Assembly (NCBI RefSeq): GCF_946482535.1
Contig: NZ_CAMLRU010000153.1
Location: 1 to 6,284, forward strand
Source: an uncultured Flavobacterium sp.
GTDB taxonomy: Bacteria > Bacteroidota > Bacteroidia > Flavobacteriales > Flavobacteriaceae
DNA length: 6,284 nucleotides
Direction of reading: 5' to 3'
Positions 1 through 5,368 of this stretch are shown here, in pieces (position 1 is the stretch's first letter; each line of letters starts with the position of its first letter). A model generated the notes under the pieces. It was not told where the DNA came from and did no database searches. It was given only the letters and a program-made list of their open reading frames with translations. The position numbers and the translations under genes were made by a program.

Positions 1-109
1 CAAAGGCTTCCCATCTTTTTCTTCCTGCTTTTTCGTATAATTTCCAAGTTCCTAATCCGTGGATAACCTGAACAATCAGGAAGAATATAAACCATTGAGA
101 TGTTGACAT
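1..109 (-). CDS. lepB: Signal peptidase I, N-terminal fragment (cut by window edge)
   Basis: Only the first 36 codons are in the window; the gene continues past base 1. The peptide begins MSTSQWFIFFLIVQVIHGLG and continues with TWKLYEKAGRKRWEAF. This matches my memory of the N-terminal segment of flavobacterial signal peptidase I: a hydrophobic helix (about residues 6-20) followed by the 'GTWKLYxKAGRxxWEA' stretch that precedes the S26 protease domains. The catalytic Ser/Lys residues would lie outside the window, so activity cannot be judged. The enzyme is an inner-membrane protease that removes signal peptides from exported proteins. It starts at ATG 72 bases after the dapB stop on the same strand, with no terminator between, so it is probably the last visible gene of the parA operon, perhaps with its own weak promoter. 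The identification rests on one short conserved segment and on gene order. Confidence 0.75.
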   Translation of the reverse strand, partial: MSTSQWFIFFLIVQVIHGLGTWKLYEKAGRKRWEAF

Positions 110-138
110 AATGTTGGTTTTAAAAGTTTATTTGGCTA

Positions 139-168
139 TAAGTTTAACAGATAGAGCTTTTGTTACAA
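139..168 (-). promoter_or_regulatory. Possible weak promoter for lepB
   Basis: On the minus strand a TTG (168-166) is followed after exactly 19 bases by TAAACTTA (146-139), ending 29 bases before the lepB ATG. The spacing fits the Bacteroidota promoter pattern TTG-N19-TAnnTTTG, but the -7 element matches at only 4 of its 6 fixed positions. In AT-rich DNA this can arise by chance. It could give lepB some independent transcription from within the operon. Confidence 0.25.
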
Positions 169-180
169 TCTTGAGTTTCG

Positions 181-885
181 TTATTTTAAATCGAGAACAT
201 CTTTCATCGAGAAAACGCCTTTCTTATCTTGAATCCACTCGGCAGCTAATACGGCGCCTAAAGCAAAACCTTCGCGATTGTGGGCTACGTGTTTGATTTC
301 GATAAAATCTACTTCCGAACTGTAGTAAACACTATGCGTTCCGGGAACATTTTCTATGCGCTTGGCTTCGATGTGGATTTGGTTTTCACCGGCCGTTTCT
401 TCTGTCCAAGAAGTGTAAGCTGAATTTTCGATGACACCTTTAGCCAAAGAAATAGCGGTTCCGCTTGGAGAATCGAGTTTTTGGGTGTGGTGAATTTCTT
501 CCATAGATACTTTGTATACAGAAGAAAATTTAGCCATCATTTGGGCCAAATAAGCATTCAGTTCAAAAAATAAATTGACGCCCAAACTAAAATTGGAACC
601 GTATAAAAAAGCCCCGTTTTTTTCTTGGCACAATTTGACTACTTCCTCATAACGCTCTAACCAACCGGTTGTTCCGCAAACCACCGGTATATTCAGATTG
701 AATGCTGCTGTGATATTGTCAACAGCAACCATAGGCACACTAAAATCGATAGCTACATCGGCCGTTTCCAAGCCATCATAAGTATTGGTTTCGTCTTTTT
801 TGAGCACAATTTCGTGTCCTCGTTCTAAAGCGATTCGTTCAATCACTTTACCCATTTTTCCGTATCCGAGAAGTGCAATTTTCAT
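181..885 (-). CDS. dapB: 4-hydroxy-tetrahydrodipicolinate reductase
   Basis: Cytoplasmic NAD(P)H-dependent reductase that converts 4-hydroxy-tetrahydrodipicolinate to tetrahydrodipicolinate in the diaminopimelate/lysine pathway, which supplies peptidoglycan and protein synthesis. The 234-residue product is complete. Residues 1-12 form the nucleotide-binding beta strand and loop (GYGKMG at 7-12). CGTTGW at 70-75 is the conserved GTTG segment near the active site. SNFSLGVN (97-104) begins the C-terminal substrate domain. EIHHTQKLDSPSGTA (130-144) is the family signature, with the catalytic His132/His133 pair, Lys136 and the substrate-binding SGT loop. At 234 residues it is shorter than the roughly 270-residue E. 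coli enzyme, as I recall for Bacteroidota. The ATG overlaps the stop codon of the upstream DUF5683 gene by one base (TAATG), which implies translational coupling. No terminator follows it. Confidence 0.97.
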   Translation of the reverse strand: MKIALLGYGKMGKVIERIALERGHEIVLKKDETNTYDGLETADVAIDFSVPMVAVDNITAAFNLNIPVVCGTTGWLERYEEVVKLCQEKNGAFLYGSNFSLGVNLFFELNAYLAQMMAKFSSVYKVSMEEIHHTQKLDSPSGTAISLAKGVIENSAYTSWTEETAGENQIHIEAKRIENVPGTHSVYYSSEVDFIEIKHVAHNREGFALGAVLAAEWIQDKKGVFSMKDVLDLK

Positions 886-1442
886 TAGAACTTGAAATTT
901 AAAGTTAGGCCCAGATTGGGTCTGGCCGTAAAATCATTTTGGTAAACATCCGGTGCCAAAGAAAGCTTGTCGTTTACGTTGAATTGTATCAAATGCGCAT
1001 CTACGTTAGCGTCAACAATATTTAAAATATAAAAACCTAAAGTAACCAACAGCGATAAATCCCTGTTTCTTTGGTAAAAACGTTGGGCTTGTACCAAACG
1101 AGAATCGTCTAAATAGTCGTATTGGTCATCATTAAAGCCGGCTAATCTTCTTTTGTAGGCATCGCGATAACTGTGGTATTTTTTGTTGTTGTCCAGGTAA
1201 AAGTACATGCTGGTTCCGATGGCACCGTAAACAATTGGAATTTTCCAATATCTTTTGTTGTAAGCTTGTCCCAAACCCGGCAAAATGGCCGAATAAAAAG
1301 CCGCTTTCGAAGGGGTTAACGGATTTATTTCTTTCAGTTTAGTGCTGTCTTTTACCACCAAGCCTTCAACGATTTGTTGTGAATATAGGTTTTGGTTTCC
1401 TAACAGAAAGCAAAGCGCAACTATGTAAAACAGCTTATTCAC
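885..1442 (-). CDS. DUF5683-family membrane protein of unknown function, GTG start
   Basis: A 185-residue protein that I recognise as the DUF5683 family found between parB and dapB in many Bacteroidota; its function is not known to me. Residues 1-21 look like a signal peptide (charged start, hydrophobic core about 5-15, then LYS before QQ). Cys11 does not sit in a proper lipobox, so it is probably not a lipoprotein. The conserved core is PSKAAFYSAILPGLGQAYN (44-62) followed by KRYWKIPIVYGAIG (63-76), which runs into a hydrophobic stretch to about 83. A second hydrophobic segment lies at about 130-144 and ends in NIVDANVDAH. The PGLGQ/W-K-P-I-Y pattern suggests a small envelope protein. Translation starts at GTG: no other start codon keeps the signal peptide, and the next in-frame Met is residue 79. 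The GTG shares its first base with the TAG stop of parB (TAGTG), and the gene overlaps dapB by one base, so translational coupling is likely on both sides. Confidence 0.85.
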   Translation of the reverse strand: MNKLFYIVALCFLLGNQNLYSQQIVEGLVVKDSTKLKEINPLTPSKAAFYSAILPGLGQAYNKRYWKIPIVYGAIGTSMYFYLDNNKKYHSYRDAYKRRLAGFNDDQYDYLDDSRLVQAQRFYQRNRDLSLLVTLGFYILNIVDANVDAHLIQFNVNDKLSLAPDVYQNDFTARPNLGLTLNFKF

Positions 1443-2341
1443 TAACCTTTGATTAATTTAATAATGCGGTTAAAATCTTCCTCCGAATGAAAAGGAATGG
1501 TTATTTTGCCTTTACCGTTTCCGGCTACTTTGACGTCGATTTTGGTGCCAAAGAAATTGGTGAAAGCTTTTTTCTGGTCTTCAGCGATGGTAAAACTTTC
1601 TCCTTTTTTCGCCTTGGCCGGAGTTGGTTTTAAGCTGTCTTGGTAGTTTTTAACCAAAGCTTCGGTTTCACGAACCGAGAGATTTTGGCTGACAATTTTT
1701 TGGTAAATATCGGTTTGAACGTCTTGGTTTTCAATGTTGATAATGGCGCGACCATGACCCATACTGATAAAACCATCACGGATACCGGTTTGGATAATCG
1801 GGTCTAACTTTAACAATCGCAAATAGTTAGCAATAGTGGAACGTTTTTTACCGACGCGCTCGCTCATTTGTTCTTGGGTCAATTGGATTTCGTCAATCAA
1901 TCTTTGATAAGACAAGGCAATCTCAATCGGGTCTAAATCATGGCGCTGGATATTTTCCACCAAAGCCATAATCAACGACTCATTGTCATTGGCAATTCGG
2001 ATGTAAGCAGGAACAGTAGTTAATCCGACCAATTTAGAAGCGCGCAAACGACGTTCTCCCGAAATCAATTGGTATTTATTGAAGTCTAATTTGCGTACGG
2101 TAATCGGCTGGATAAGCCCTAATTCCTTGATGGAAGAAGCCAATTCTTGTAATGATTCTTCATTAAAATTGGTTCTCGGCTGAAACGGATTGATTTCAAT
2201 CGATTCAATGTCGAGTTCGATGATATTACCGACAACTTTGTCTGCATTTTTATCGTTAACCGATTTGATATCGTTTTCAGGATCTTTCAATAGGGCAGAT
2301 AATCCTCTTCCTAAGGCTTGTTTTTTGACCGCTTTTGCCAT
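1442..2341 (-). CDS. parB: Chromosome-partitioning protein ParB (CTP-dependent DNA clamp)
   Basis: DNA-binding partner of ParA. It loads at parS sites near the origin, spreads as a CTP-dependent sliding clamp and guides origin segregation and SMC loading. The 299-residue protein has the full chromosomal architecture. LGRGLSALL (10-18) is the N-terminal ParA-stimulating motif. The ParB/Srx nuclease-like CTP-binding domain runs from about 42 to 133, with INPFQPR (50-56), GERRLRA (95-101, the CTP-binding box) and ENIQRHDL (129-136). A helix-turn-helix at about 154-179 (LTQEQMSERVGKKRSTIANY) reads parS. A Lys-rich linker (about 240-250) leads to a C-terminal dimerisation region (about 255-299). 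The ATG lies three bases after the parA stop, and the TAG stop overlaps the next gene's GTG. All key motifs are intact. Confidence 0.97.
   Translation of the reverse strand: MAKAVKKQALGRGLSALLKDPENDIKSVNDKNADKVVGNIIELDIESIEINPFQPRTNFNEESLQELASSIKELGLIQPITVRKLDFNKYQLISGERRLRASKLVGLTTVPAYIRIANDNESLIMALVENIQRHDLDPIEIALSYQRLIDEIQLTQEQMSERVGKKRSTIANYLRLLKLDPIIQTGIRDGFISMGHGRAIINIENQDVQTDIYQKIVSQNLSVRETEALVKNYQDSLKPTPAKAKKGESFTIAEDQKKAFTNFFGTKIDVKVAGNGKGKITIPFHSEEDFNRIIKLIKG
1662..1678. other. Degenerate parS-like palindrome inside parB (tentative)
   Basis: On the minus strand the sequence reads TCGGTTCGTGAAACCGA: perfect 6-base inverted arms around a 5-base centre. It contains CGTGAAAC, which is eight contiguous bases of the parS consensus TGTTTCACGTGAAACA, but the other half is not conserved. 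It encodes the SVRET part of the conserved LSVRETE segment of ParB. In Bacillus subtilis a functional parS lies within spo0J (parB), as I recall over the equivalent V-x-R-E-T codons. Because the Arg-Glu-Thr codons alone can produce CGTGAAAC, this may be only a protein-constraint echo. A functional parS here is unlikely but not excluded. Confidence 0.15.
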
Positions 2342-2344
2342 GGC

Positions 2345-3112
2345 TTATTTGGTATTTTTCTTGATAATTTCTTGTGCCAAACTTAAGTAGTTAGTGGCAC
2401 CTCTGCTAGTAGCATCAAAGTTAATGATGCTTTCTCCGAAACTTGGGGCTTCACTCAATTTTACATTGCGTTGGATGATGGTTTTGAAAACCATATCGTT
2501 AAAGTGCTTTTGAACTTCTTCTACCACTTGGTTTGACAAACGCAAACGCGAGTCATACATGGTCAGTAAAAGGCCTTCAATATCTAAGTTGGGATTGTGA
2601 ATTTTTTGGACACTTTTGATGGTGTTCAGTAATTTTCCTAAACCTTCCAAAGCAAAATATTCACACTGAATCGGAATGACTACACTATCGGCAGCGGTTA
2701 GAGCATTTAAGGTCAATAAACCCAATGATGGCGCGCAATCAATCAAGATGTAATCGTATTGGTCTTTGATGCTTTCCAAGGCTTGTTTAAGCATGTACTC
2801 ACGGTTTTCTTTGTCGACCAATTCGATTTCGATGGCCACCAAATCAATATGAGCCGGAATAACCCAAACATTAGGAGAACTCGAAGTAATTGTAGCTTCC
2901 TCCGGTAAATTGCTGTGCTCTAAAATTTGATAAGTACCAATTTCAACACTTTCTACATCAATCCCTAAACCTGAACTGGCGTTGGCCTGAGGATCAGCAT
3001 CAATCAATAACACTTTTTTTTCTAAAACACCCAGTGATGCCGCAAGATTAACAGAAGTTGTTGTTTTCCCGACACCACCTTTTTGGTTGGCAATTGCAAT
3101 GATTTTACCCAT
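2345..3112 (-). CDS. parA: Chromosome-partitioning ATPase ParA (Soj-like)
   Basis: Deviant Walker-type ATPase that binds the nucleoid as an ATP dimer and, stimulated by ParB, drives origin segregation. The 255-residue product is complete and lacks the N-terminal helix-turn-helix of plasmid type Ia ParA proteins, so it is the short chromosomal Soj type. KGGVGKTT (11-18) is the deviant Walker A motif with the signature Lys11 and catalytic Lys16. DADPQANAS (38-46) carries the conserved Asp40 of the switch region. Walker B is YILIDCAPSLG (121-131) with Asp125. The ATG is 24 bases downstream of a well-formed promoter, implying a short leader. parA is the first gene of the parA-parB-DUF5683-dapB(-lepB) operon, and parB follows after only three bases. 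Nothing suggests a plasmid copy: the neighbours are core chromosomal genes. Confidence 0.97.
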   Translation of the reverse strand: MGKIIAIANQKGGVGKTTTSVNLAASLGVLEKKVLLIDADPQANASSGLGIDVESVEIGTYQILEHSNLPEEATITSSSPNVWVIPAHIDLVAIEIELVDKENREYMLKQALESIKDQYDYILIDCAPSLGLLTLNALTAADSVVIPIQCEYFALEGLGKLLNTIKSVQKIHNPNLDIEGLLLTMYDSRLRLSNQVVEEVQKHFNDMVFKTIIQRNVKLSEAPSFGESIINFDATSRGATNYLSLAQEIIKKNTK

Positions 3113-3136
3113 TTATATCTGATAAATTTTGAGCCG

Positions 3137-3166
3137 TAAAAATACGATTAATTATGGGTTTGTCAA
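3137..3166 (-). promoter_or_regulatory. Promoter of the parA operon
   Basis: On the minus strand TTGACA begins at 3166. Its TTG (3166-3164) is followed by exactly 19 bases and then TATTTTTA (3144-3137), which matches the Bacteroidota -7 element TAnnTTTG at all but the last base. The element ends 24 bases before the parA ATG, so transcription should start about 10-20 bases upstream of the start codon. This is the best candidate for the whole parA-to-dapB operon. The region from here to the ATG has no Shine-Dalgarno sequence, as usual in this phylum. Confidence 0.65.
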
Positions 3167-3203
3167 GGCTTATTTGTTAACATTTAGGTAAAGTTTTTAG
3201 ACT

Positions 3204-3290
3204 AGTGTTCAGTCTTCAGTCTTCAGTCTTCAGTTGTCTGGTTAAGTGAAATTTAGACAGCTTTTTACTGATTACTGCCAACTGAGCACT
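3204..3290. repeat. Heptad-phased inverted-repeat element (CAGTnnn / ACTGnnn)
   Basis: An 87-base intergenic element built from 7-base units in opposite orientations. The left arm has three perfect TTCAGTC units and a fourth with one change (3208-3235). The right arm has ACTG at 3267, 3274, 3281 and 3288, each 7 bases apart. The outer ends AGTGTTCAGT (3204-3213) and ACTGAGCACT (3281-3290) pair at 9 of 10 positions. The innermost TGTCT (3235-3239) and AGACA (3255-3259) pair perfectly around a 15-base loop. Transcripts of either strand could therefore form a long interrupted hairpin. It lies directly after the SDR stop codon and upstream of the parA promoter. No run of T follows on either strand, so it is not a classical terminator; it may stabilise or attenuate the SDR transcript. 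It resembles dispersed intergenic repeats I have the impression of having seen in flavobacterial genomes, but I cannot verify that here. Confidence 0.75.
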
Positions 3291-3298
3291 GACCACTT

Positions 3299-4180
3299 TT
3301 ACTTATTTCCTTTATTCTTAATCATCATTTCCAACATATCCCACATTTCTTGCGGAATTTTTTCTAAAATATTGAATTGTCCGGCGCCTTGTAACCATTC
3401 GCCACCATCAATGGTAATGACTTCGCCATTGACATAAGCCGAAAAATCAGAAACCATATAAGCGGCTAAATTGGCTAATTCCTGATGGTCTCCAACTCTT
3501 CTTAATGGAACTTTTTTAGCCATATCAAATTTCTCTGCTAAATCGCCAGGCAACAATCGGTCCCAAGCGCCTTTGGTTGGAAATGGTCCGGGTGCAATCG
3601 CATTCATACGGATGCTGTATTTTGCCCATTCTACGGCCAAACTTCTGGTCATAGCTAAAACACCGGCTTTGGCGGTAGCACTCGGCACTACGTAACCTGA
3701 ACCTGTCCACGCATAAGTAGTGACAATATTCAGAACATTACAATTGGTTTGTTTGGTGTTTATCCAGTGTTTTCCAAAAGCCAGCGTGCAATTTTTGGAA
3801 CCTTTCAAAACAATATCAATGATGGTATCAAAAGCATTGGCCGATAATCTTTCGGTAGGAGAGATGAAGTTTCCGGCCGCATTGTTGAGCAGTACGTCAA
3901 CTTTGCCAAAGGTTTTCAATACTTCAGCCAACATGGCTTCGACTTGGTCATAATGACGCACATCGCATTGCAAAGGCAAGCATTGGCCTCCGGTTTCCTT
4001 TTCTAATTCGGCTGCCGTAGTTTTTAGTTTTTCTAAATCTCTTGAAGTGATGGCGACTTTGGCACCTAATTCCAAAAAGTATTTGGTCATGGCTTTGCCT
4101 AAACCACTTCCGCCACCGGTTACTACAATTACTTTGTCTGCCAAGGCATTATCGCGAAGCATTTTTGCTGAAAAATCCAT
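3299..4180 (-). CDS. SDR-family oxidoreductase, 2,4-dienoyl-CoA reductase-like
   Basis: Short-chain dehydrogenase of 293 residues with a Rossmann fold. TGGGSGLG (21-28) binds the dinucleotide. Ser46-Arg47 after the second strand suggests NADP(H). CDV (72-74) and NNAAGNFISPTERLS (99-113) follow. The last segment, TTYAWTGSGYVVPSATAKAG (154-173) and PGPFPTKGAW (197-206) closely match mitochondrial/peroxisomal 2,4-dienoyl-CoA reductase (DECR) as I remember the human sequence. In that family the usual YxxxK is replaced by SxxxK (here Ser167 and Lys171), and the catalytic Tyr lies 15 residues before the Lys (Tyr156 here); both features are present. The likely role is reduction of a 2,4-dienoyl-CoA, or a related enoyl-CoA, in breakdown of unsaturated fatty acids; the exact substrate is inferred. 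The first ATG (4180) is preferred over Met7 because it keeps the short lead-in before the first strand. It is separated from both neighbours by a terminator or promoter and appears to be transcribed alone. Confidence 0.93.
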   Translation of the reverse strand: MDFSAKMLRDNALADKVIVVTGGGSGLGKAMTKYFLELGAKVAITSRDLEKLKTTAAELEKETGGQCLPLQCDVRHYDQVEAMLAEVLKTFGKVDVLLNNAAGNFISPTERLSANAFDTIIDIVLKGSKNCTLAFGKHWINTKQTNCNVLNIVTTYAWTGSGYVVPSATAKAGVLAMTRSLAVEWAKYSIRMNAIAPGPFPTKGAWDRLLPGDLAEKFDMAKKVPLRRVGDHQELANLAAYMVSDFSAYVNGEVITIDGGEWLQGAGQFNILEKIPQEMWDMLEMMIKNKGNK

Positions 4181-4198
4181 AAAGTTTTATTTTTTTAG

Positions 4199-4206
4199 TA
4201 AAGATA
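4199..4206 (-). promoter_or_regulatory. Possible -7 element for the SDR gene
   Basis: TATCTTTA on the minus strand matches TAnnTTTG except for its last base and ends 18 bases before the SDR ATG. The nearest upstream TTG (4223-4221) is only 14 bases away, shorter than the usual 19, and overlaps the end of the preceding terminator's T run. A promoter must lie in this 41-base gap if the terminator is efficient, but this assignment is uncertain. Confidence 0.3.
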
Positions 4207-4221
4207 TAAACTTAGACTTCC

Positions 4222-4268
4222 AAAAAAAAATAAACCGGATTGAAGTCATTACTTTCCAATCCGGCTTA
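4222..4268 (-). terminator. Intrinsic terminator of the secreted-protein gene
   Basis: On the minus strand, CCGGATTG (4264-4257) and CAATCCGG (4242-4235) form a perfect 8-base GC-rich stem. It extends outward through one G-U and three A-U pairs and inward through one G-U and one A-U pair, leaving a 10-base loop. The stem is followed at once by nine T residues (4230-4222). It begins 23 bases after the stop codon of the T9SS-sorted protein gene. This is a textbook rho-independent terminator and separates that gene from the SDR gene downstream. Confidence 0.92.
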
Positions 4269-4291
4269 GCAAACAAGACTTATTAACTCAT

Positions 4292-5224
4292 TTATTTTTT
4301 GATGAATTTTTTGGTAAGGTTACCGGTTTTTGAAGTGACTTGTAAAAAGTAAAGCCCTGAACTCAATTGGCTAACATCCATAGTGTAAATGTAAGCTGAG
4401 TTTCCGGTAGTGGTATTTTGTTTGACGATTTTTCCTTGGGTATCGATGATTTTGTATTGAATTAAATCGCTTTGTAAAGTTCCCGGGATGATATAGAGTT
4501 CTTCGTCTGCTACTGTCGGATACATTGAAAACACTGTCGAAATAGGATTGTCAATAATTTCCAATGCTGCAAAATTGGTTACCACATTGTCTACTAATAG
4601 CCTACTGCCGAAGGTTGGCGTTGAACCGGCTTTGGCCATCGAAAAACTAATTGTCATGTAGCTTTTAATAGCATTTGAAGTAAAATTTATAGGCATATAA
4701 ACGTATTCAAATTGGTTATTGGTCCCCATAATTTCTACTTCGGCGTTGCCCATTATTTCGCCGTTTGTATCAAATACTTCAATTTTGGCTTCGGCTACAT
4801 CATTACCAACAGGTAGAAACTTATAGTAAAAACCAATCATATAAACTTGAGCGTCTTGTACAATCGGAATTCCGGCATTCCATCCGGGAGAATCCTGAGT
4901 TGCATCGCTGAAAATAGTAGCGCTTCCCGGAATTACAACATTTTCTGTGGAGTTGAACGCATTCGAGATTTCCATCGCATATTGACCGTTTTGAGAATCG
5001 GTTGTGGCGTAAACCATCGAGGGGATATTGGTGGTGTATTGAATTTCATTGGCCACTGTTTCGCCATTAGGGATGCCAATCGTAACCGGTTGTGTAAAAT
5101 TCATGCCCCAATTACTCGGTAGCCAATTGGGTTTTACAATTTCAAAATTTCCATTGATCACTTGGGCATTAAGTGAAGCGGAAAGGAATAAAACAACATT
5201 CAAAAAAAGATAATGTTTTTTCAT
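4292..5224 (-). CDS. Secreted protein with T9SS type A C-terminal sorting domain
   Basis: A 310-residue exported protein. Residues 1-20 are a clear signal peptide (MKKHYLFLNVVLFLSASLNA, cleavage likely before Gln21). The mature part opens with VINGNFE (22-28), a start seen in jelly-roll or carbohydrate-binding-like modules. The central region (about 22-225) is rich in beta strands and polar residues, with no catalytic motif I can recognise; a binding or adhesin role is only a guess. The last 79 residues (about 232-310) form a T9SS type A sorting domain: MYPTVADEELYI at the start, then YKIIDTQGKIV, MDVSQLSSGLYFLQV (282-296) and a basic KKFIKK end. The family therefore predicts secretion across the outer membrane by T9SS, with removal of this domain. 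It has its own promoter with flanking repeats and its own terminator, so it is monocistronic. It lies directly downstream of a LuxR-type regulator gene on the same strand, which could control it. Confidence 0.9.
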   Translation of the reverse strand: MKKHYLFLNVVLFLSASLNAQVINGNFEIVKPNWLPSNWGMNFTQPVTIGIPNGETVANEIQYTTNIPSMVYATTDSQNGQYAMEISNAFNSTENVVIPGSATIFSDATQDSPGWNAGIPIVQDAQVYMIGFYYKFLPVGNDVAEAKIEVFDTNGEIMGNAEVEIMGTNNQFEYVYMPINFTSNAIKSYMTISFSMAKAGSTPTFGSRLLVDNVVTNFAALEIIDNPISTVFSMYPTVADEELYIIPGTLQSDLIQYKIIDTQGKIVKQNTTTGNSAYIYTMDVSQLSSGLYFLQVTSKTGNLTKKFIKK

Positions 5225-5273
5225 AATGACACCGGATTGATTAAAGTAACTTTTTCATAGCAATTTCTAAAAC

Positions 5274-5306
5274 CAAAAATACGGATTAGATTTTGTTTAT
5301 CTGCAA
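5274..5306 (-). promoter_or_regulatory. Promoter of the T9SS-sorted protein gene
   Basis: TATTTTTG (5281-5274 on the minus strand) is a perfect match to the Bacteroidota -7 consensus TAnnTTTG. A TTG lies 22 bases upstream (5306-5304), slightly longer than the usual spacing of about 19. The -7 element ends 49 bases before the ATG, giving a leader of roughly 40-45 bases without a Shine-Dalgarno sequence. The inverted copy of a 10-base repeat falls inside the spacer and two direct copies lie just upstream, which suggests regulation. Confidence 0.6.
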
Positions 5307-5332
5307 AAACCAGGTAAACAATAGGTAAACAA
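5293..5332. repeat. Operator-like repeat cluster: two direct and one inverted 10-mer
   Basis: AGGTAAACAA occurs twice on the plus strand (5312-5321 and 5323-5332), with an 11-base period, about one helical turn. A third copy in inverted orientation (TTGTTTATCT, 5293-5302) differs at one base. The inverted copy and the first direct copy make a palindrome with 10-base arms and a 9-base centre. The cluster overlaps the promoter spacer of the secreted-protein gene and extends upstream of its -33 element, the position expected for a regulator's binding sites. No T run follows, so it is not a terminator. The regulator that would bind is unknown. Confidence 0.5.
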
Positions 5333-5368
5333 GTAACGGTTTTCAATAATAAAATTAGCTAACGGCTT

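Noticed and set aside
3208..3235. Short tandem TTCAGTC units as a possible CRISPR array
   Set aside because: Units are 7 bases long and contiguous, with no spacers and no cas genes. They belong to the inverted-repeat element.
3246..3260. Half parS-like sequence (TTTCAC on the minus strand) upstream of parA
   Set aside because: Aligned with TGTTTCACGTGAAACA it agrees at only about half of the positions and has no second half-site. It lies in the loop of the heptad repeat element and is most likely chance.
3525..3710. Minus-strand frame of 61 codons inside the SDR gene
   Set aside because: It overlaps the SDR coding sequence in another frame, over its conserved PGPFPTKGAW region, and has no independent support.
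3720..4286. Plus-strand reading frames opposite the SDR gene and similar ones opposite dapB, parB and the secreted-protein gene
   Set aside because: They lie antisense to well-supported genes, show no recognisable motifs and have no convincing promoters. They are by-products of coding on the other strand.
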